Translations under genes and position numbers: made by a program | Notes under the pieces: model-generated | What the model was told of the DNA's origin: nothing | The model's input: the letters and a program-made list of their open reading frames with translations, nothing else | The model's database searches: none | In this document: one piece after another, positions 46,001-49,212 of the stretch | Numbering within the stretch: the first letter of the stretch is position 1 | Layout of the letters: every line of letters begins with the position of its first letter | Source: Campylobacteraceae bacterium | GTDB taxonomy: Bacteria > Campylobacterota > Campylobacteria > Campylobacterales > Campylobacteraceae | Length of the DNA stretch: 49,212 nucleotides | Direction of reading: 5' to 3' | Assembly: GCA_031274495.1 (NCBI GenBank) | Contig: JAISQB010000047.1 | Location: 1-49,212, forward strand

Positions 46001-49000
46001 CGGGGCAAATGAGATGATCACAGGCTCCCCGCAAACAAGAGAGTTCACGGCGGGCAGCGCAAACGCCTCCAACTCTGTTTTCACTATCACTCCAAATGCG
46101 GATGTGATCGCGGATAACTCTTCATCTTACAACTTAAGCGTAAATATAAAAGATAGTTATAACAACAAAAAGCAAGGAGCGGTAGTTACATTCAGAGTAG
46201 AAGAGGGCTACTTAAATAACGGTACAGTGTCCCCATCAACCATCACTTGTACTACTTTGGCAGACGGCAACTGCTCGGTTACTTGGTTTAGCGACAAGAT
46301 AGGCAACTTTTCAGTAAACGCCACCGTAAGCGGTGACATCATAGGCTCCAATCAATACAGAAATTTCATACAAGGCGCGGCGTCTAATGTAACATCCACC
46401 CTCGTAGTAACGCCAAATGACACAAGAACGGCGGATAATATCTCATACTTTACCGCCACCGCAAATATCAAAGACGCCCTAAGCCATAGCGTGACGGGTG
46501 AGCTTGTGACATTTAAAGTGAGCGGCGGATGGATAGCCAACACCACCCACGACGGTACAACTCTCACTTGTGTGACGGATAGCAGCGGCAGTTGTTTTAT
46601 TCTTTGGCGAAGCGAAACGCCGGGCATCTTTACCATCAGCGCCGATATATCAGCGGGAGTTATAGGCAGTGAAAGCAGAGAGTTCACCGCCACAACCGCA
46701 AAAGCGGCTAACTCTACCCTTGAGGTCACACCTGACGGACCCGTCGGCGTAGGTAGCGGCTACTACAGCGTTAAAGTGACAGCTTTGGATGATGGCGCTA
46801 TACCCGCACCGGGCGCTACCGTTACGATTGCGGTAAGCGGCGGCGAACTTAACGCCACCACATGCAACACAGACAGTAGCGGCGAGTGTCACCTCAAATG
46901 GACAAGCAATATATCGGGCAATTTCTCCATCAACGCGACCATCGGAGGGGCGGCATTAGGCGGTAGCGGCGATCCGTTAAAAGGCTCTCCTCAATATAGA
47001 CTCTTTAACGCAGGGCTCCCCACAAGCGCCAACTCATCTCTTGTCATAACTCCTGGCAATCGAATGGTCGTAGCCAATAGCGGCAACTACTACACACTCA
47101 ATATAACCGCCCGCGACATTTACGGCAACGGCGTGCCAAACCAGAGCATGAGCGCATGGATAGAGTACGGAGAGTTGGACAACGGCACGGGATTTGTCGC
47201 AGGCAACACCACATGCCTCACGGATAGCGGCGGTAACTGCTTTGTGTTTTGGAGAAGCGACAAAGTAGGCGAGTTTAATGTCAATGTGACGATATCGGGA
47301 GAATCGACCCCCATCTACTCAACGCCCGCCGATAAAAAGAGGATATTCGCATACGCAAATGTAAACGAGATCACCTCATACATCTTGGTGACAAGTTACA
47401 ACGCCACACAGCCCGACTACATACCTGTGTGCGTGGAAGATGAGGCGTCTATAGCTTCGTGCGGCAGTTACTATAGCGTGACGGCATTTGTCAAAGATGT
47501 CGCCGACAACCATATGGCGGGACACAACGCCACATTTTATCTGGTGCGCGGCGGTAAAGAGGTGAGGGACGCCTACTGGAACGATATCATCACGGCGGGG
47601 ACAAACGGAGAAGCCAGCTGTACCATAAGCGCAGACGGCTTTTGTACCGCCAATCTCACGCTCAAAGCCAACATCATGGGCGAGTATGAGATCAGAGCCT
47701 CAGTGGACGGCGTCTATATACATAACGGCTTGCCTGAGATAAGGCGTTTTGTCGCGGGAGATCCTGATCCAAGTAAATCATATATAGTATTTAACCCGAC
47801 CGCCGATAATATCGTAGCGGCTGATAACAGCTCCTACTATAATGCAACGGTAGTTTTATCGGACGGCGCAAATAACCCTGTGGGGAATAATACCGTTACG
47901 ATCAGCGTCCCGCTTGGCAACGACCTTGACAACGGCACGAGAAGCACGACCGTCACATGCCTCACAAATGAGGGCGGCAACTGCTCCGTTCTTTGGAGAA
48001 GCGCTGTTGCACATCTCCCGCAGAGCATAAATGCGCAAGCTCAAAATTTAGCCTCCAATCTCACGGGAAATAGGACATTTACGACAGGTGCATTTAACCC
48101 CAATATGTCCAACATCACGGTAAGCTCTCGCACCGCCACGACAGATGAGAGCGTCAATGTGACGGTGACGGTAAATGATAGTTTCGGCAGCCCCATCATA
48201 GCGACCCACCACGATGTCGTTATTTATACATCCTTGGCAAACTCATCATTTGCGAACGGCACGGGCAACCATACGGGAACTCTGACAAATGTGAACGGCA
48301 CCTACACCGCTGTACTAAACTCCACCAATATCGGCAACACTACTCTGACATTCAGCGTCGACGGGGTTATGAGCGCCAACACCGAGTGGGTATATTTTAC
48401 ATCAGGAAGTCTTGATATGGATCCGTCCAACAATAACTCCTACATCACAGCCCAAAGCCCCGTTGAGGTGGGAGATAACTCTTTGGCGACGGTATATCTT
48501 GGCGACAGATACGGCAACCCCATAAGCAACAAAAGCGTCACCGTCTATGTCCTCTACGACAATGTAAACGGCACGGCAGGGTTTCACGGCGGGTCAAATA
48601 GCATTATGATACCATCATCACAGAATGGAGACGGAAGCTACACCGCCAACTTAACGGCGTTTGATAAAGGTAATGTTACCGTATCGTTCATAGTTGACGG
48701 CAAAGACGGCAAAGACTATAACAAAACGGCTCCGGTGCTATTTAGGACAGGCACTCCCAACGCTACATCTTCGACTATATATGTCACCCACGAGGTAGAT
48801 AACAGTACGGACGCTTTGGCTGACGGTGTGGATTATTACACGGTAAATGTCACGGTGAGGGATACCTTTAACGCCACTGTGGAGAATGCGAATGTCATAC
48901 TCGTCGTGGATAAAGGCAACATCTCCGCCACAAACAGCTCCATGGGCAGCGCGAACACGATAAGCTGCGTTACGGACGCTAATGGAGTATGCACGACATA

Positions 49001-49212
49001 CTGGATGAGCCTTGATTGGGGCGATGGAAATATCAGCGCTTACATAGGTAGTATCGCAAATGATAATATAGTAGGCGCCTCCCCCATCACCCGCACCTTC
49101 CAACGCACCAGACTCGACGACAACCTAACCATCACCGACTTCACCCCCTCCTCAAAAAGAGCTAAGATAGGTGACTTAGTAAGATACAGCGTTAAAGTGA
49201 AAAACAATGTAG
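40053..49212 (+). CDS. Giant exported Ig-like repeat protein, 3'-truncated by the window
   Basis: One frame stays open from ATG 40053 to the window end (more than 3,053 codons, no stop). TTAGGGG lies upstream at loose spacing. Residues 1-35 form a signal peptide ending ANIYA. Residues ~40-310 look like a beta-propeller-type region, and ~312-380 an SdrD_B-like domain (IRGTIYNDEDADGVITGQE). Residues ~445-645 form a GEVED-type domain ending DGEVEDYRVFL. From ~1010 onward there are about 18 Ig-like (Big_1/invasin-like) repeats of ~110 residues (N-T-S-T-L-x-V-T-P ... KDxYGNxVxN ... GNFSINATI). The last 30 residues (LTITDFTPSSKRAKIGDLVR) start a DUF11-like domain. N-X-S/T sequons are extremely frequent and nine repeats contain a CX7C pair. 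A long adhesin or surface-layer-type fibre is the likely role; no anchor is visible because the C-terminus is missing. Confidence 0.88.
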   Translation, partial: MFPSKLFCLLTANRFVKKFLFLVSAIALLSANIYAYTFDCNNLYIAKDYYTYTVNPSTSTTATAVTSDNGVLPTLALGYRPNSNTLRMYRWNIGYNDGGSGISYLDSGGSNNWATYTHTPGSFNPMGENPTGGEVNQLTGEIYMTGSWLNAYTGSSASSLGTFGIGVHNPATQSLRQSRVLTPGHNYYVASDMAIDAEGNAYVLVTDGSDDNNDWSLMRINIKNPDGSFKSTPWTGDIVRSISNIDSDWEPSDIWGIAFLEGKLYFGGRLHSGYIYNLDPLTGVVNTNNPIRTSTYETYDILDLASCQVAPVIRGTIYNDEDADGVITGQEAGISGVTVQLYSNGGTLLGETKTVNDGSYSFILNSLDSNFYVRVKQPMIGGVHAAQTWASGGAVSTNLWGGGTNTVYNYCFNGTNDAVESNSSRTCYGARRSGIEPSANGISAANYYSKVHAQVSTIVSHADFAFSVASDRSDSNQPEVLHNLAVRDALGNYRAYLGSNVTRDPSTIRGALANTDVGDDGLSVLVNGRYIPVQQRGFVRGAPYSFKADINGTLKNNATLSTWLSAANDAAFMVNTAMFAGPISNTTSGADSIFFTGTTPNDGSGVGSINRTLRARFTTSMGVTAINSAGASNDPWVMDGEVEDYRVFLLQRQVRLALKTKGTSGNSGNFNFQLTNVANTSPSSANVTFSTPAPDVITDEPIGVTHEIITQGADVVVRIDRPQTLGIMQSETTCTDINNANANVPLSFLRYESGGRWYDNVTLLGAGIKGQSDIACLFTYGTAPVITINANVTNRAFADDNFNLTLSDINASSVIASNSTTSGTNATSISAILAADHTNNISISMVAGSTGALERYKIEAICSGANPSTVTNGWFTLNATFADNITCSVTLTASTISSTNSGIEVIPQDNDAGNTSLVLITLKDTNNITLPSGGDTVEVFITSPVVMQLSNTTHSIYSPTTSNITAIDNNNGTYRAYITSNLTGEANLTFSTNGIMANSYAVAKFHHLTPDLDSSSTNITIIPPSTVNVGNNATALISVADKFGNAVTNATIALRVIADTTGGTPTLYNSNALNNNDGTYEINLTSAKQGNVTVSFSVNSINVNHSKNATATFIASDGNASSPYSNITITPNDTIVGNAALITVYLSDNAGHNGISGQDVRVVFIDGKQNNATIYPDNTNYQMNDNATLGSGYYTAWINSTIADSYTLSFKVGQSGNVSIHNASILYRPADIDLNSTYSYITASPTTPIDNNSTIRVYLSDKHNNTVKNATVGVRVIAGDTGNFSPIGSNDSISFTADALSPKGGYYQVFYTTPIAGSVTFGFSANGIKAEDSNNATTNFTSSGPSIQSNYTVFTATPKDNGVGDSVTLNLYLADNNSNPQAGYTVAFYVESRRFDNGTTVNNGDGVYISNVIDNGNGTYTATASTNRSANVTFYFDVDSIGDSYDDSPYKTDWANFKHGSVDLGNPNTTITATSFVLVDTNSTVVVTLRDKDNNPVNNESVTVKVLSGASGTFSPPTATVTQDGSGNGEYVVYFATPVSGNVTFGFEVGGQENASKNATTIFMSGAADSATSELTFNPPGSSPVSVESFATATATIKDGNGNARPNTLVDFSVNGGTIDNSTHNGSALTCLTDYSGKCSVVWTSTVTGVFAMNATINGGSHITNSPANKTFTAGVANETTSIFVLENGPKVVGGSFSMNTTLKDRYGNAIPNQFVYYAVTPAIPKAGFGSYGSEPDNLTDTTGTAALSATTFWSDIAGDYIVTVRFGGESGPEVSGSNQTMRFVPASANASYSNLTISSPGPQDSQGGFYTLRVYAKDAVGNNPVPNTDVVITVSNGTLQARADVKSRVCTTNALGWCEYDWTSPDEKGNFTVTATIYGENVIGSPAAREFRSLSADALESTLEILEAGPKTADGTDAYTIRVTLRDNGTLPTGGSVNIAVSGGLLNSAVTGGSYTVDETTGQLILYWTSTDANNFTINATIGANEMITGSPQTREFTAGSANASNSVFTITPNADVIADNSSSYNLSVNIKDSYNNKKQGAVVTFRVEEGYLNNGTVSPSTITCTTLADGNCSVTWFSDKIGNFSVNATVSGDIIGSNQYRNFIQGAASNVTSTLVVTPNDTRTADNISYFTATANIKDALSHSVTGELVTFKVSGGWIANTTHDGTTLTCVTDSSGSCFILWRSETPGIFTISADISAGVIGSESREFTATTAKAANSTLEVTPDGPVGVGSGYYSVKVTALDDGAIPAPGATVTIAVSGGELNATTCNTDSSGECHLKWTSNISGNFSINATIGGAALGGSGDPLKGSPQYRLFNAGLPTSANSSLVITPGNRMVVANSGNYYTLNITARDIYGNGVPNQSMSAWIEYGELDNGTGFVAGNTTCLTDSGGNCFVFWRSDKVGEFNVNVTISGESTPIYSTPADKKRIFAYANVNEITSYILVTSYNATQPDYIPVCVEDEASIASCGSYYSVTAFVKDVADNHMAGHNATFYLVRGGKEVRDAYWNDIITAGTNGEASCTISADGFCTANLTLKANIMGEYEIRASVDGVYIHNGLPEIRRFVAGDPDPSKSYIVFNPTADNIVAADNSSYYNATVVLSDGANNPVGNNTVTISVPLGNDLDNGTRSTTVTCLTNEGGNCSVLWRSAVAHLPQSINAQAQNLASNLTGNRTFTTGAFNPNMSNITVSSRTATTDESVNVTVTVNDSFGSPIIATHHDVVIYTSLANSSFANGTGNHTGTLTNVNGTYTAVLNSTNIGNTTLTFSVDGVMSANTEWVYFTSGSLDMDPSNNNSYITAQSPVEVGDNSLATVYLGDRYGNPISNKSVTVYVLYDNVNGTAGFHGGSNSIMIPSSQNGDGSYTANLTAFDKGNVTVSFIVDGKDGKDYNKTAPVLFRTGTPNATSSTIYVTHEVDNSTDALADGVDYYTVNVTVRDTFNATVENANVILVVDKGNISATNSSMGSANTISCVTDANGVCTTYWMSLDWGDGNISAYIGSIANDNIVGASPITRTFQRTRLDDNLTITDFTPSSKRAKIGDLVRYSVKVKNNV

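Noticed and set aside
40281-49103. Many minus-strand open frames of 60-190 codons opposite the giant gene
   Set aside because: They lie in the antisense of a single long coding frame with strong repeat structure, have no ribosome binding sites and give low-complexity products; they are shadows.
1-49212. Search for tRNA, rRNA and known riboswitches
   Set aside because: No cloverleaf with TTCGANTC arm, no rRNA core sequence and no recognisable riboswitch aptamer was seen in the intergenic stretches, though small RNAs cannot be excluded by eye.

Overview
The window looks like chromosomal DNA from a Campylobacterota (epsilonproteobacterial) organism. The main evidence is a fumarate reductase operon in the order frdC-frdA-frdB. 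Its protein lengths and cofactor residues closely resemble Wolinella succinogenes, including covalent-FAD His43 in FrdA and Cys57/62/65/77 in FrdB. PycB-type pyruvate carboxylase, ATP-type PckA and a DUF493 protein fit the same group. Genus cannot be fixed by eye. No rRNA, tRNA, CRISPR array, complete insertion sequence or phage gene was seen.

Layout. 1-1617: the 3' part of a surface protein with InlB-type and GLUG repeats. 1618-3031: gene-free DNA packed with palindromic and MITE-like repeats. 3032-7474: frdCAB and lgt. 7853-15436: a LUD-domain protein, an AEC permease, a DUF493 protein with a helical partner, a WG-like lipoprotein, a CNNM/CorC-type protein and an AGCS symporter. 15583-21202: a phytase-like esterase, an alkaline phosphatase and a three-gene ABC system whose permease carries a histidine-rich, probably zinc-binding insert. 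21273-26199: sppA, then pckA-argH-GNAT on the minus strand and a small membrane protein. 26489-28300: a second GLUG lipoprotein, paralogous to the first. 28398-32522: unknown genes, and pycB with a miniature OadG-like partner. 32796-38348: a compact minus-strand operon encoding an SsuABC/NMT1-type transporter, a PNPOx-like flavoprotein, an unusual radical SAM enzyme and a threonine-synthase-like enzyme. 38349-40052: a second repeat region, largely a copy of the first. 40053-49212: one open reading frame of more than 3,053 codons that runs off the right end.

How it fits together. Core metabolism is anaerobic/C4-dicarboxylate centred (fumarate respiration, PycB, PckA). The phosphatases and the putative zinc ABC system form one plus-strand run and could work together, since PhoA-type alkaline phosphatases need zinc. 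Three large repeat-rich exported proteins (two GLUG proteins and the giant Ig-like protein) make up the surface component. Two of them lie directly beside the two repeat blocks.

The strongest leads are four: the giant protein, which has about 120 N-X-S/T sequons in its last ~2,240 residues; the six-gene transporter/flavoprotein/radical SAM/PLP-enzyme operon, whose radical SAM motif is CX8CX2C rather than CX3CX2C; the histidine-rich FtsX-type permease; and a 41-42 bp module whose presence or absence at two matched repeat positions looks like recent insertion or loss.
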